Source: Azospirillum thiophilum (GTDB taxonomy: Bacteria > Pseudomonadota > Alphaproteobacteria > Azospirillales > Azospirillaceae). From it: DNA of 64,000 bases. The notes below the pieces were generated by a model. That model saw nothing but the letters and a program-made list of their open reading frames with translations. It was not told where the DNA came from and did not search any database. Positions within the stretch are counted from its first letter, which is position 1. The number at the start of each line of letters is the position of its first letter. This document shows, one piece after another, positions 41,929 through 49,921 of the stretch. A program made the translations under genes and the position numbers. Location of the stretch: NCBI RefSeq assembly GCF_001305595.1, contig NZ_CP012403.1, positions 753,501-817,500 on the forward strand, in the 5' to 3' direction.

Positions 41929-43689
41929 ATGAATATTTTCAAGGCCTTCGAGACCGATATCCGCAAGCTGCTGGACGAGCTGGCCGCGGAGGGCGCGATT
42001 CCCGCCGGGCTGGACGGCAGCCGTCTGACGGTCGAGCCGCCGCGCGAGGCCTCGCACGGCGACCTGTCCACCAACGCCGCCATGATCCTGGCGAAGCCGG
42101 CGAAGATGGCGCCGCGCGCCCTGGCCGAGCTGCTGGTTGCCAAGCTGAAGGGCCGTCCGGACGTGGCGTCGGTCGAGATCGCCGGTCCCGGCTTCGTCAA
42201 CCTGCGCCTGACGCCGGATGTCTGGCGCGACCGCATCCGCGACGTGCTGAAGGCCGGCATCGCCTATGGCGACAGCGATCTCGGCGGCGGGACCGCGGTG
42301 AATGTCGAGTATGTGTCGGCCAACCCGACCGGTCCGCTGCATGCCGCCCATGGCCGCGGCGCGGTGTTCGGCGACGCGCTGGCGGCGCTGCTGGAGAAGG
42401 CGGGCTATGCCGTCACCCGCGAATATTACATCAACGATGCCGGCGCACAGGTCGACGTGCTGGGCCGCTCCACCTTCATCCGCTACCGCGAGGCGCTGGG
42501 CGAGGAGGTCGGCGAGATCCCGGCCGGCCTCTATCCCGGCGAATATCTGAAGGAGGTCGGTCAGGCGTTGGCGGAGCGCGACGGCAACCGCTGGGTCGGC
42601 GCCGACGAGTCCGACTGGCTGCCAGCCTGCCGTGAATTCGCCATTTCGATGATCATGGGCTGGATCCGCGAGGATCTGGGCGTGCTAGGCGTCACCATGG
42701 ACGTCTACAGCAGCGAGCGTGCGCTGGTCGCCGCCGGGGCGGTCAACACGGCGCTGGCGGCACTGGAGGAGCGCGGCCTGATCTATACCGGCGTGCTGGA
42801 GCCCCCGAAGGGCAAGAAGCCCGAGGATTGGGAGCCGCGCCCGCAGACCCTGTTCAAGTCCAGCGACTTCGGCGACGACGTCGACCGGCCGCTGAAGAAG
42901 TCGGACGGCTCCTTCACCTATTTCGCCAACGACATCGCCTATCACTACGACAAGTACCGGCGCGGCGCCGCCGCCCTGATCGACGTGCTGGGCGCCGACC
43001 ATGGCGGCTATGTCAAGCGCATGCAGGCGGCGACCCGGGCGATCTCGGGCGGCGCGGCGGAGCTGGACGTCAAGCTGTGCCAACTGGTCCACCTGATGCA
43101 GGATGGCCAGCCGGTGAAGATGTCCAAGCGCGCCGGCACCTTCGTGACGCTGCGCGATGTCATCGAGCAGGTTGGCCGCGACGTCGTCCGCTTCATCATG
43201 CTGACCCGCCGCAACGACCAGACGCTGGATTTCGACTTCGCCAAGGTGACGGAGCAGTCGAAGGACAATCCGGTCTTCTACGTGCAGTATGCCCATGCCC
43301 GCTGCCGCTCGGTCCTGCGCCACGCAGCCACGGCGCTGCCGCAACTGGACCAGGCGCCGGCCGCCCTGGCCGCTTCGGCGAACCTCGCCCGCCTCGACGC
43401 CGAGGAGGAGATGACGCTGGCCAAGCGCATGGCGACCTGGCCGCGCATGGTCGAGGCGGCGGCGGAGGCGCATGAGCCGCACCGCATCGCCTTCTTCCTC
43501 TACGACCTTGCCAGCGACTTCCACGCGCTGTGGAACCGCGGTCGCGACGATGCCTCGCTGCGCTTCCTGATCGAGGGCGACGCCGAGCTGACGACGGCCC
43601 GGCTGGCGCTGATCGCGGCGGTGGCGACGGTCATCGCCTCCGGCCTGAAGGTCATGGGTGTCGAACCAGTGGAGGAGCTGCGTTCATGA
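41929..43689 (+). CDS. argS: Arginine-tRNA ligase
   Basis: A 586-residue class I aminoacyl-tRNA synthetase. The N-terminal Arg-specific domain (FKAFETDIRKLLDELAAEG) leads to the HIGH-like motif SANPTGPLHAAHGRGAV and the KMSKS-like VKMSKRAGTFVTLRD. The DALR anticodon-binding domain closes the protein (FDFAKVTEQSKDNPVFYVQYAHARCRS onward). Its stop overlaps the start of the SPOR protein by 4 bases (ATGA). Confidence 0.97.
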   Translation: MNIFKAFETDIRKLLDELAAEGAIPAGLDGSRLTVEPPREASHGDLSTNAAMILAKPAKMAPRALAELLVAKLKGRPDVASVEIAGPGFVNLRLTPDVWRDRIRDVLKAGIAYGDSDLGGGTAVNVEYVSANPTGPLHAAHGRGAVFGDALAALLEKAGYAVTREYYINDAGAQVDVLGRSTFIRYREALGEEVGEIPAGLYPGEYLKEVGQALAERDGNRWVGADESDWLPACREFAISMIMGWIREDLGVLGVTMDVYSSERALVAAGAVNTALAALEERGLIYTGVLEPPKGKKPEDWEPRPQTLFKSSDFGDDVDRPLKKSDGSFTYFANDIAYHYDKYRRGAAALIDVLGADHGGYVKRMQAATRAISGGAAELDVKLCQLVHLMQDGQPVKMSKRAGTFVTLRDVIEQVGRDVVRFIMLTRRNDQTLDFDFAKVTEQSKDNPVFYVQYAHARCRSVLRHAATALPQLDQAPAALAASANLARLDAEEEMTLAKRMATWPRMVEAAAEAHEPHRIAFFLYDLASDFHALWNRGRDDASLRFLIEGDAELTTARLALIAAVATVIASGLKVMGVEPVEELRS

Positions 43690-44687
43690 GGTATGACGGC
43701 GACGTCAACTACGCGGCCGATCCCTATGGGATGCCGCCCCGTCAGTCCGCCAGCAAACGCGGGCTGCTGGCGCTCGGCTTCGCCGTGGTCGGCGTCGTTG
43801 CCTTCGCCGGTGCGGCGGTCGTGGGCCTGCGCGGGCATGACCGCCTGTCGGGCGACGGCCCGCCGCTGTTGACCGCCGATCCGGGGCCGGTCAAGTCCCG
43901 GCCGGACCAGCCGGGCGGGCTGGAGGTGCCGCACCAGGACATCCTGGCCTATGAACGGCTGCGCGATCATGACGGCGGGCGCGGCACCCAGGTCGAGCGG
44001 CTGCTGCCGCCGCCGGAGGTGCCGCTGCCGCGCCCGGTGGTGACGCCGCAGATGCCGGCCGCGGTGCCGCTGCCGGCCATCCCCTCGGTGGCGCAGCTGC
44101 CGCCGGGCTCCACCGCCACCGTGCCGCGCGACAGCGTCGCCACCGCGATGGCCGCCGCCGGCCTGCCGGCCACGGTGGAACCGGCGCCGGGCCTGACCCC
44201 GGCCGTTCCCGCGGCGGTCATGCCCCCGGCCGTTCCGGTCCCGCCGCCCGCGGCGGCGGCGGCCAGGCCGCAGCCGGTACCCGCCGCGGCGGCCAAGCCG
44301 GCCCCGCCGCCCGCCGCCCCGTCGGTCGGTCAGCTGATCGCCAAGCTGGAAGCCGCCTCCCTTCCCGCCGCCGGGCCGAAGGTGGTGCCGCAGCCGGCCA
44401 AGGTCGCGTCCGTGGCACCCCCTGCGGTCACCGGCGGCAGCGGCAGCTGGCGCGTCCAACTGGCGTCGGTCCGCAGTGAGAGCGAGGCCGCGGCCGAATG
44501 GCGGCGTCTGGCTGGCCGCCACCCCGACGCGCTCGGCGGCCTGTCGATGCAGGTCGCAAAGGTCGATCTGGGGGACAAGGGCATCTTCTACCGGGTGCAG
44601 GGCTCCGGTGCCGACGAGGCGCGGGCCAAGTCGGTCTGCGCCCAGCTGCGCTCTCAGAATGTGGGGTGCGTGGTTGTCCGTCCATAA
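43686..44687 (+). CDS. SPOR-domain membrane protein
   Basis: A 333-residue protein with a short cytoplasmic N-terminus, one membrane helix (GLLALGFAVVGVVAFAGAAVVGL, residues about 25-47), a long Pro/Ala/Val-rich periplasmic linker, and a C-terminal SPOR domain (last 75 residues; SWRVQLASVRSESEAAAEWRRL, FYRVQGSGADEARAKSVCAQL). SPOR domains bind denuded septal peptidoglycan, so a role in cell division is likely. It is coupled to argS and to nagZ, a peptidoglycan-recycling enzyme. Confidence 0.93.
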   Translation: MRYDGDVNYAADPYGMPPRQSASKRGLLALGFAVVGVVAFAGAAVVGLRGHDRLSGDGPPLLTADPGPVKSRPDQPGGLEVPHQDILAYERLRDHDGGRGTQVERLLPPPEVPLPRPVVTPQMPAAVPLPAIPSVAQLPPGSTATVPRDSVATAMAAAGLPATVEPAPGLTPAVPAAVMPPAVPVPPPAAAAARPQPVPAAAAKPAPPPAAPSVGQLIAKLEAASLPAAGPKVVPQPAKVASVAPPAVTGGSGSWRVQLASVRSESEAAAEWRRLAGRHPDALGGLSMQVAKVDLGDKGIFYRVQGSGADEARAKSVCAQLRSQNVGCVVVRP

Positions 44688-45750
44688 TACCGTGGGTCTT
44701 GAGTCCGCGGGTTCCGCCCCTTCGGGAGCCTGTCCGCGCGCGGTCGTCTTCGGCTGCGCCGGTCCGGATCTGACGCCGGACGAGGCCGCCTTCTTCCGCG
44801 AGGCCGACCCGCTCGGCTTCATCCTGTTCCGCCGCAACTGCGTCGACCGCGACCAGATGCGCCGTCTGGTCGCGGATCTGCGCGCCAGCGTCGGCCGAGC
44901 GGATGCTCCCGTCCTGATCGACCAGGAAGGTGGCCGGGTCGCGCGCATGCGCCCGCCGCACTGGCCAGCCCATCCGCCGATGGGCGTGTTCGGCGATCTG
45001 GCCGCGCGCGATCCCGCCGCCGGGCGCGAGGCCGCCTGGATCAACGGCCGTCTGCTCGCCCATATGCTGGCGGAGGTCGGCATCACGGTGGATTGTGCGC
45101 CCGTGTGCGACGTGCCGGTGGAGGGCGCCCACGACATCATCGGCGACCGCGCCTTCTCGCGCGATCCCGCCATCGTTACCGCGCTGGCACGGGCCACCGC
45201 CGAGGGGCTGCTGGCCGGCGGCGTGTTGCCGGTGATCAAGCACATTCCCGGCCATGGCCGCGCCGGCACCGACAGCCATGCCGAGCTGCCGGTGGTGGAG
45301 GCCGGGCGCGCGGTGCTGGAGGCGACCGACTTCCTTCCCTTCCGCGCGCTGGCCGACCTGCCGTTGGCGATGGTGGCGCATGTGGTGCTGAAGGCGATCG
45401 ATCCCGATGCGCCGGCCAGCACCTCGCCCATCGTGGTGCGGGAGGTGGTGCGCGGGCCGTCCATCGGCTTCGACGGGCTGCTGTTCAGCGACGACCTGTC
45501 GATGAACGCGCTGCGCGGCGAGCCGTATGCCCGGGCGCAGGCGGTGCTGGCGGCCGGGATGGATGTCGTGCTCCACTGCAACGGCGATCTCGACGAGATG
45601 CGGGCGCTGCTTGGTGCCGTGCCGGCGCTGGACAAGGTCGCGGCGGAACGCTGGGCGCGGGCAGAGGCGATGCGGCACGCACCGGACCCGGTGGATATCT
45701 CTGCAATGACAAACCGGCTGGCCGAGCTTCTCGGCACCGGCCAAGCCTGA
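44659..45750 (+). CDS. nagZ: Beta-N-acetylhexosaminidase (glycoside hydrolase family 3)
   Basis: Cytoplasmic NagZ removes GlcNAc from anhydromuropeptides during cell-wall recycling. Motifs: FILFRRNC, VLIDQEGGRVARM, the NagZ signature KHIPGHGRAGTDSHAELP and the catalytic aspartate in LLFSDDLSMNAL. The start is unclear: ATG 44659 overlaps the SPOR gene by 29 bases, while TTG 44674 or GTG 44692 give 358 or 352 residues and also precede the conserved part; no clear ribosome binding site decides. Followed 16 bases later by an M50 protease. Confidence 0.93.
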   Translation: MWGAWLSVHNTVGLESAGSAPSGACPRAVVFGCAGPDLTPDEAAFFREADPLGFILFRRNCVDRDQMRRLVADLRASVGRADAPVLIDQEGGRVARMRPPHWPAHPPMGVFGDLAARDPAAGREAAWINGRLLAHMLAEVGITVDCAPVCDVPVEGAHDIIGDRAFSRDPAIVTALARATAEGLLAGGVLPVIKHIPGHGRAGTDSHAELPVVEAGRAVLEATDFLPFRALADLPLAMVAHVVLKAIDPDAPASTSPIVVREVVRGPSIGFDGLLFSDDLSMNALRGEPYARAQAVLAAGMDVVLHCNGDLDEMRALLGAVPALDKVAAERWARAEAMRHAPDPVDISAMTNRLAELLGTGQA

Positions 45751-45766
45751 CGGACGGGAGCGGACG

Positions 45767-46444
45767 ATGGAGGAATGGATCTTCCAGGTGACGGCCGTGG
45801 CCCTGCCGGCCATCATCGCCATCACCTTGCACGAGGCGGCGCATGGGTTCGTCGCCTGGCGGCTGGGCGACGACACCGCCTATCGGCTGGGGCGGGTGAC
45901 CTTCAACCCGCTCCGCCACATCGACCCGTTCGGGACGGTGCTGCTGCCGGCGCTGATGTATTTCACCACCGGCTTCGTCTTCGGCTGGGCCAAGCCGGTG
46001 CCGGTCAATTTCGCCCGGCTGGACCATCCGCGCCGTGACATGGTGTGGGTGGCGCTGGCCGGGCCGGGGACCAACTTCCTGCTGGCGGTGGCCTCGGCAG
46101 TGATCTGGCGGCTGGTCGATCCGGAGAACGGCGTGGTCGAGCTGTGGATCCGGTCCGCCGCCGAGGTGTCGGTGCTGGTCAACGTCATCCTGATGGTCTT
46201 CAACCTGATCCCGCTGCCGCCGCTGGACGGCGGGCGCGTCGCCGTCGGCATCCTGCCCGATGTGCTGGCGGTGCCGTTGGCCCGGCTGGAGCGCTTCGGC
46301 CTGCTGATCCTGATGGCGGCCTTCTTCCTGCTGCCGATGCTGGGGCGCCAGATCGGCGTCGACCTCAGTGTCATGCATTGGGTGCTGGGGCCGCCGGTCG
46401 ATGCGGTGATCGACTTCATCCGCATCCTGACCGGCAACGACTGA
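45767..46444 (+). CDS. Site-2 protease family (M50) membrane metalloprotease
   Basis: A 225-residue integral membrane protease with about five to six hydrophobic segments. The zinc-binding HEAAH is near residue 22 (ITLHEAAHGFVAWRLGDDTA), and the second motif NLIPLPPLDGGR holds the aspartate ligand. The compact form without a PDZ domain belongs to the YwhC/Rip-related group. Substrate unknown; the gene sits between nagZ and scpA as in many alphaproteobacteria. Confidence 0.93.
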   Translation: MEEWIFQVTAVALPAIIAITLHEAAHGFVAWRLGDDTAYRLGRVTFNPLRHIDPFGTVLLPALMYFTTGFVFGWAKPVPVNFARLDHPRRDMVWVALAGPGTNFLLAVASAVIWRLVDPENGVVELWIRSAAEVSVLVNVILMVFNLIPLPPLDGGRVAVGILPDVLAVPLARLERFGLLILMAAFFLLPMLGRQIGVDLSVMHWVLGPPVDAVIDFIRILTGND

Positions 46445-46454
46445 AGGCGATCGG

Positions 46455-47297
46455 ATGGCCGATTTGGGGTCCGGTCTTGCGGTGGCGCCGCTCGGGGACG
46501 CGTCGCCGCTGCCGCCGTCTGAACAGCTGCTGCTGGTGCTCGACGGCTTCGAGGGGCCGTTGGACATGCTGCTCGCGCTCGGGCGTGACCAGAAGGTCGA
46601 CCTGACGCGCATCTCGATCCTGGAACTGGCGGACCAGTATCTCGCCTTCGTCGCGGAGGCGCGCAAGGTCCGGCTGGAGCTGGCCGCCGACTATCTGGTG
46701 ATGGCGGCGTGGCTGGCCTATCTGAAGTCGCGCCTGCTGCTGCCGGAACCGGAGGGGGAGGAGCCGTCGGGCGAGGACATGGCCGCCGCGCTCGCCTTCC
46801 AGCTCCAGCGGCTGGAGGCGATGAAGGAGGCCGCGGCCAAGCTGTTCGCCCGCCCGCGGCTGGGCATCGACGTCCATCCGCGCGGCGCGCCGGAGGATCT
46901 CGACCTGCACCGCAAGCCGGTCTACGAGGTTACGCTGTTCGACCTGCTGCGCGCCTATGGCGCCCAGCGCGCCCGCAAGGACTCTTCCGTCCTGCACATC
47001 GCCCCGATCCGGCTCTATTCGATGGAGGAGGCGGTGCAACGCCTATCGTCGCTGCTCGGCCGCATGCCGGATTGGGCGACGCTGGCGAGCTTCCTGCCGG
47101 GAGGGCAGGATGGGGGCGGGCAGGGTGGCGGGCTGCTGACCCGCTCCGCGCTCGCCGCGCATTTCGCCGCGACTCTGGAACTGGCGAAGGCCGGCCGGGT
47201 GGAACTGCGCCAGGAGGGCGCCTTCGCCCCGCTCTATGTCCGCAGCCGGCGCGAAGACGGGCCTGCGGACGGGCCCGCCGAACCACCGGAACAGTGA
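46455..47297 (+). CDS. scpA: Segregation and condensation protein A
   Basis: A 280-residue kleisin that bridges SMC heads. Signatures are LVLDGFEGPLDMLLALGRDQKVDLTRISILELADQYL at the N-terminus and a C-terminal winged helix (LTRSALAAHFAATLELAKAGRVELRQEGAFAPLYV). The start at 46455 is 10 bases after the protease stop; the first 25 residues before LVLDGFEG are family-variable. Works with ScpB encoded next. Confidence 0.95.
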   Translation: MADLGSGLAVAPLGDASPLPPSEQLLLVLDGFEGPLDMLLALGRDQKVDLTRISILELADQYLAFVAEARKVRLELAADYLVMAAWLAYLKSRLLLPEPEGEEPSGEDMAAALAFQLQRLEAMKEAAAKLFARPRLGIDVHPRGAPEDLDLHRKPVYEVTLFDLLRAYGAQRARKDSSVLHIAPIRLYSMEEAVQRLSSLLGRMPDWATLASFLPGGQDGGGQGGGLLTRSALAAHFAATLELAKAGRVELRQEGAFAPLYVRSRREDGPADGPAEPPEQ

Positions 47298-47301
47298 GAA
47301 C

Positions 47302-47937
47302 ATGATCAAGGAAGTCACCGACGCCCACGAGGCGGAGGCCCGCATCGGCAAGCTGCGCCTGCTGGAGGCCTTGCTGTTCGCCTCGGCCGAGCCGCTGGAC
47401 GAGGAGACGCTGGCCGCCCGCGTCGGGCCGGAGGCCGGGCCGCTGCTGGAGGAACTGCGCGCCCATTACGCCCCGCGCGGCGTCATCCTGGTGCGCACCG
47501 GCGGCGGCTGGGCCTTCCGCACCGCGGAGGATCTCGCGCCGGAGTTGCGGCGGGAGGAGGAGGTGTCGCGCCGGCTGTCCCGCGCGGCGATCGAGACGCT
47601 GGCGATCATTGCCTATCACCAGCCGGTGACCAGGGGTGAGATCGAATCCATCCGTGGCGTCGCCACCAGCAAGGGCACGCTGGACCTGCTGATGGAGCAT
47701 GGCTGGATCCGGCCGGGCAAGCGGCGGGAGACGCCGGGCCGACCGCTGACCTGGATCACCACCGACCGTTTCCTCGACCATTTCGGCCTGGACAGCCTGC
47801 GCGACCTGCCGAGCGTCGAGGATCTGCGTGCCGCCGGCCTGCTGGACAGCCGCCCGGTGCTGCTGGGGCTGGGGACGGCGGGCGACGGCGGTGCGCTTGC
47901 CGGGAATGGCGGGGAGGAGGAGGGCGGGGAGGATTGA
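47302..47937 (+). CDS. scpB: Segregation and condensation protein B
   Basis: A 211-residue protein with two winged-helix domains that dimerises and binds ScpA. It reads LRLLEALLFASAEPLDEETLAARVG, RLSRAAIETLAIIAYHQPVTRGEIESIRGV, LMEHGWIRPGKRRETPGRPLTWITTDRFLDHFGLDSLRDLP. Gap to scpA is 4 bases. Confidence 0.95.
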   Translation: MIKEVTDAHEAEARIGKLRLLEALLFASAEPLDEETLAARVGPEAGPLLEELRAHYAPRGVILVRTGGGWAFRTAEDLAPELRREEEVSRRLSRAAIETLAIIAYHQPVTRGEIESIRGVATSKGTLDLLMEHGWIRPGKRRETPGRPLTWITTDRFLDHFGLDSLRDLPSVEDLRAAGLLDSRPVLLGLGTAGDGGALAGNGGEEEGGED

Positions 47938-48017
47938 GGCGATCTGTTTTTCCCGGGAGCCCGAGCGAATTCCCGTGAAACCTCAATGACAACCGTTTAA
48001 GGATGGTGGGGCGAACG

Positions 48018-48046
48018 TTGCGGGCTATTGGCCTTTCTGCCATAGT
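48018..48046 (+). promoter_or_regulatory. Possible promoter of tatABC
   Basis: TTGCGG (48018-48023) and CATAGT (48041-48046) with a 17-base spacer, 42 bases before the tatA ATG in the 151-base scpB-tatA gap. Confidence 0.35.
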
Positions 48047-48088
48047 GCCGGCCCGCCGCAAAGGCCGTTCAACCGTGATAGGCGCGCC

Positions 48089-48334
48089 ATGGGTTCTTTC
48101 AGCATCTGGCACTGGATCATCGTTCTTCTGATCGTTCTTCTGCTGTTCGGCGCGGGCAAGTTGCCGAAGGTGATGGGCGATCTCGCCAAGGGCGTGAAGT
48201 CCTTCAAGGCGGGATTGCAGGACGACAGCGACGACGCGGGCGCCAACCCGGGGGCCAACGCCAAGGTCATCCCGAACCAGCCGGCCAACACGGCCGAAAC
48301 CGCGGCCAAGAAGGACGAGGCGGTCCGCAGCTGA
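48089..48334 (+). CDS. tatA: Twin-arginine translocase subunit TatA
   Basis: An 81-residue TatA: one N-terminal membrane helix (IWHWIIVLLIVLLLFG), the hinge FGAGKLPKVMGDLAKGVKSFK amphipathic helix, and a short polar tail. TatA oligomers form the pore for folded proteins. First of tatABC; spacing to tatB is 82 bases. Confidence 0.96.
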   Translation: MGSFSIWHWIIVLLIVLLLFGAGKLPKVMGDLAKGVKSFKAGLQDDSDDAGANPGANAKVIPNQPANTAETAAKKDEAVRS

Positions 48335-48416
48335 CCGGCGGGCGCAAAGGGAGCGGCCTTCGCGGGCCCCTTTGCGCGCGCCATCCTGCCCACCGCATTC
48401 GTGAAGCCGGAAGAAC

Positions 48417-48953
48417 ATGTTCGACATCGCTTGGTCCGAACTGATGGTGATCGCCGTCATCGCCCTCGTGGTCATCGGGCCCAAGGATCTGCCCAAGGCG
48501 ATCTTCGCGCTCGGCAAATGGGTGCGGAAGGCGAGAGGCGTCGCGCGCGAGTTCCAGACCCACATCGACGACATGATGCGGGAGACGGAGTTGGATGAGC
48601 TCCGCAAGGAAGCGCTGAAGACCCGCGACCTGAACATCAAGAAGATGATGGAAGACACCATCGACCCGAAGGGGGAGGTGGGCAAGGCCTTCGACCCCAA
48701 GGCGTTCGACGTCGGCCTGACCGGCCATGCCGGCAGCACGCCGGAACCGGAGCCGGACCTGCCGCAGGCGCCAACCCCGGCGGCCCCGGCCCCGGCACCG
48801 GCACCGGCCCCGGCCCCGGCCCCGCAGGCGGAGGCGGCGCCGCCGGCCGTGACCGACAGCGCGCCGCCGTCGGCGGCCCCGTCGCCCATCACCATCGAAC
48901 CGCCGCAACCGGCAGCGGCGGTCTCCGCCCAGCCGATCGACAAGCAGACGTGA
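48417..48953 (+). CDS. tatB: Twin-arginine translocase subunit TatB
   Basis: A 178-residue TatB, which with TatC recognises twin-arginine signals. The N-terminus MFDIAWSELMVIAVIALVVIGPKDLPKAIFALGKWVRKARGVAREFQ is typical. The C-terminal third is low-complexity Pro-Ala (about residues 119-138) and probably unstructured. It is followed 13 bases later by tatC. Confidence 0.95.
   Translation: MFDIAWSELMVIAVIALVVIGPKDLPKAIFALGKWVRKARGVAREFQTHIDDMMRETELDELRKEALKTRDLNIKKMMEDTIDPKGEVGKAFDPKAFDVGLTGHAGSTPEPEPDLPQAPTPAAPAPAPAPAPAPAPQAEAAPPAVTDSAPPSAAPSPITIEPPQPAAAVSAQPIDKQT
48774..48828 (+). repeat. Pro-Ala coding simple repeat in tatB
   Basis: A run of CCGGCACCGGCC-type hexamers encodes alternating Pro-Ala. 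Such tracts change length by slippage in units that keep the frame. Confidence 0.7.
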
Positions 48954-48966
48954 GTCAAGACGGGCC

Positions 48967-49764
48967 ATGACCGGCGAAACCCAGCAGGACGACCTCGAAG
49001 ACAGCAAGATGCCGCTGATCGATCACCTGATCGAGCTGCGAAACCGGTTGATGTGGTCGATCGGTGCGATCCTGATCGCCTTCCTGCTGTGCTATGCCGT
49101 GTCGGACAGGATCTATAATTTCCTGGTCCAACCGCTGGCCGATCTGCTGGCGGGGCAGGGGCGGCGGATGATCTACACCGGCCTGACCGAAGCCTTCTTC
49201 ACCTATGTGAAGGTGGCATTCTGGGGCGGCTGCTTCATCTCCTTCCCGATCATCGCCACCCAGATCTGGATGTTCGTCGCGCCCGGCCTGTACAAGCACG
49301 AGCGCCGCGCCTTCCTGCCCTTCCTGGTGGCGACTCCGGTGATGTTCCTGCTTGGCGCCGGCATCGTCTATTACTTCATCTTCCCGATGGCCTGGCGCTT
49401 CTTCCTGGGCTTCGAATTCCATCCCGGCGGCGACGGCAACGCCCTGCCCATCGAGTTCGAGGCGCGCGTCGGCGAATACCTGCATCTGGTGATGTCGCTG
49501 ATCTTCGCCTTCGGCATCGCCTTCCAGTTGCCGGTGCTGCTGACCCTGCTGGTCCGTGTCGGCATCGTCAGCACCGACGCGCTGGCGTCGAAGCGGCGCT
49601 ACGCCATCGTCGGCGCCTTCGTCGCCGCGGCGATCCTGACCCCGCCCGACGTCATCAGCCAGGTCAGCCTGGCGCTGCCGCTGATCGCGCTCTATGAAAT
49701 CGCGATCATCGTCGGCCGCCGCATCGAAAAGGCGCGGGCCAAGGAAGAGGCGCAGGCGGAGTAG
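48967..49764 (+). CDS. tatC: Twin-arginine translocase subunit TatC
   Basis: A 265-residue, six-helix membrane protein that docks twin-arginine precursors. Conserved stretches: MPLIDHLIELRNRLMWS, LTEAFFTYVKVAFWGGCFISFPIIATQIWMFVAPGLYKHERRAFLPF, and FGIAFQLPVLLTLLVRVGIV. RRYAIVGAFVAAAILTPPDVISQVSLALPLIALYE follows near the end. Last gene of the tat operon. Confidence 0.97.
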   Translation: MTGETQQDDLEDSKMPLIDHLIELRNRLMWSIGAILIAFLLCYAVSDRIYNFLVQPLADLLAGQGRRMIYTGLTEAFFTYVKVAFWGGCFISFPIIATQIWMFVAPGLYKHERRAFLPFLVATPVMFLLGAGIVYYFIFPMAWRFFLGFEFHPGGDGNALPIEFEARVGEYLHLVMSLIFAFGIAFQLPVLLTLLVRVGIVSTDALASKRRYAIVGAFVAAAILTPPDVISQVSLALPLIALYEIAIIVGRRIEKARAKEEAQAE

Positions 49765-49921
49765 ACGGGGCCCCGGCGGCCCCGCCCGCACTCTCCGTCC
49801 GGATCCGGGGCAACTGCCACAGGGTAATAATCCGTCCGTCGTGGACATGCCGCCATTCTCGCGCTAAAAGCACGGTTCGGCCGATGGAAGGCCGTAGCCG
49901 CGCACCCGGAGCCTTGACCGT

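Noticed and set aside
49765..49921. Possible T-box or leader regulation before alaS
   Set aside because: No conserved leader motifs seen, and T-boxes are not expected in this group.
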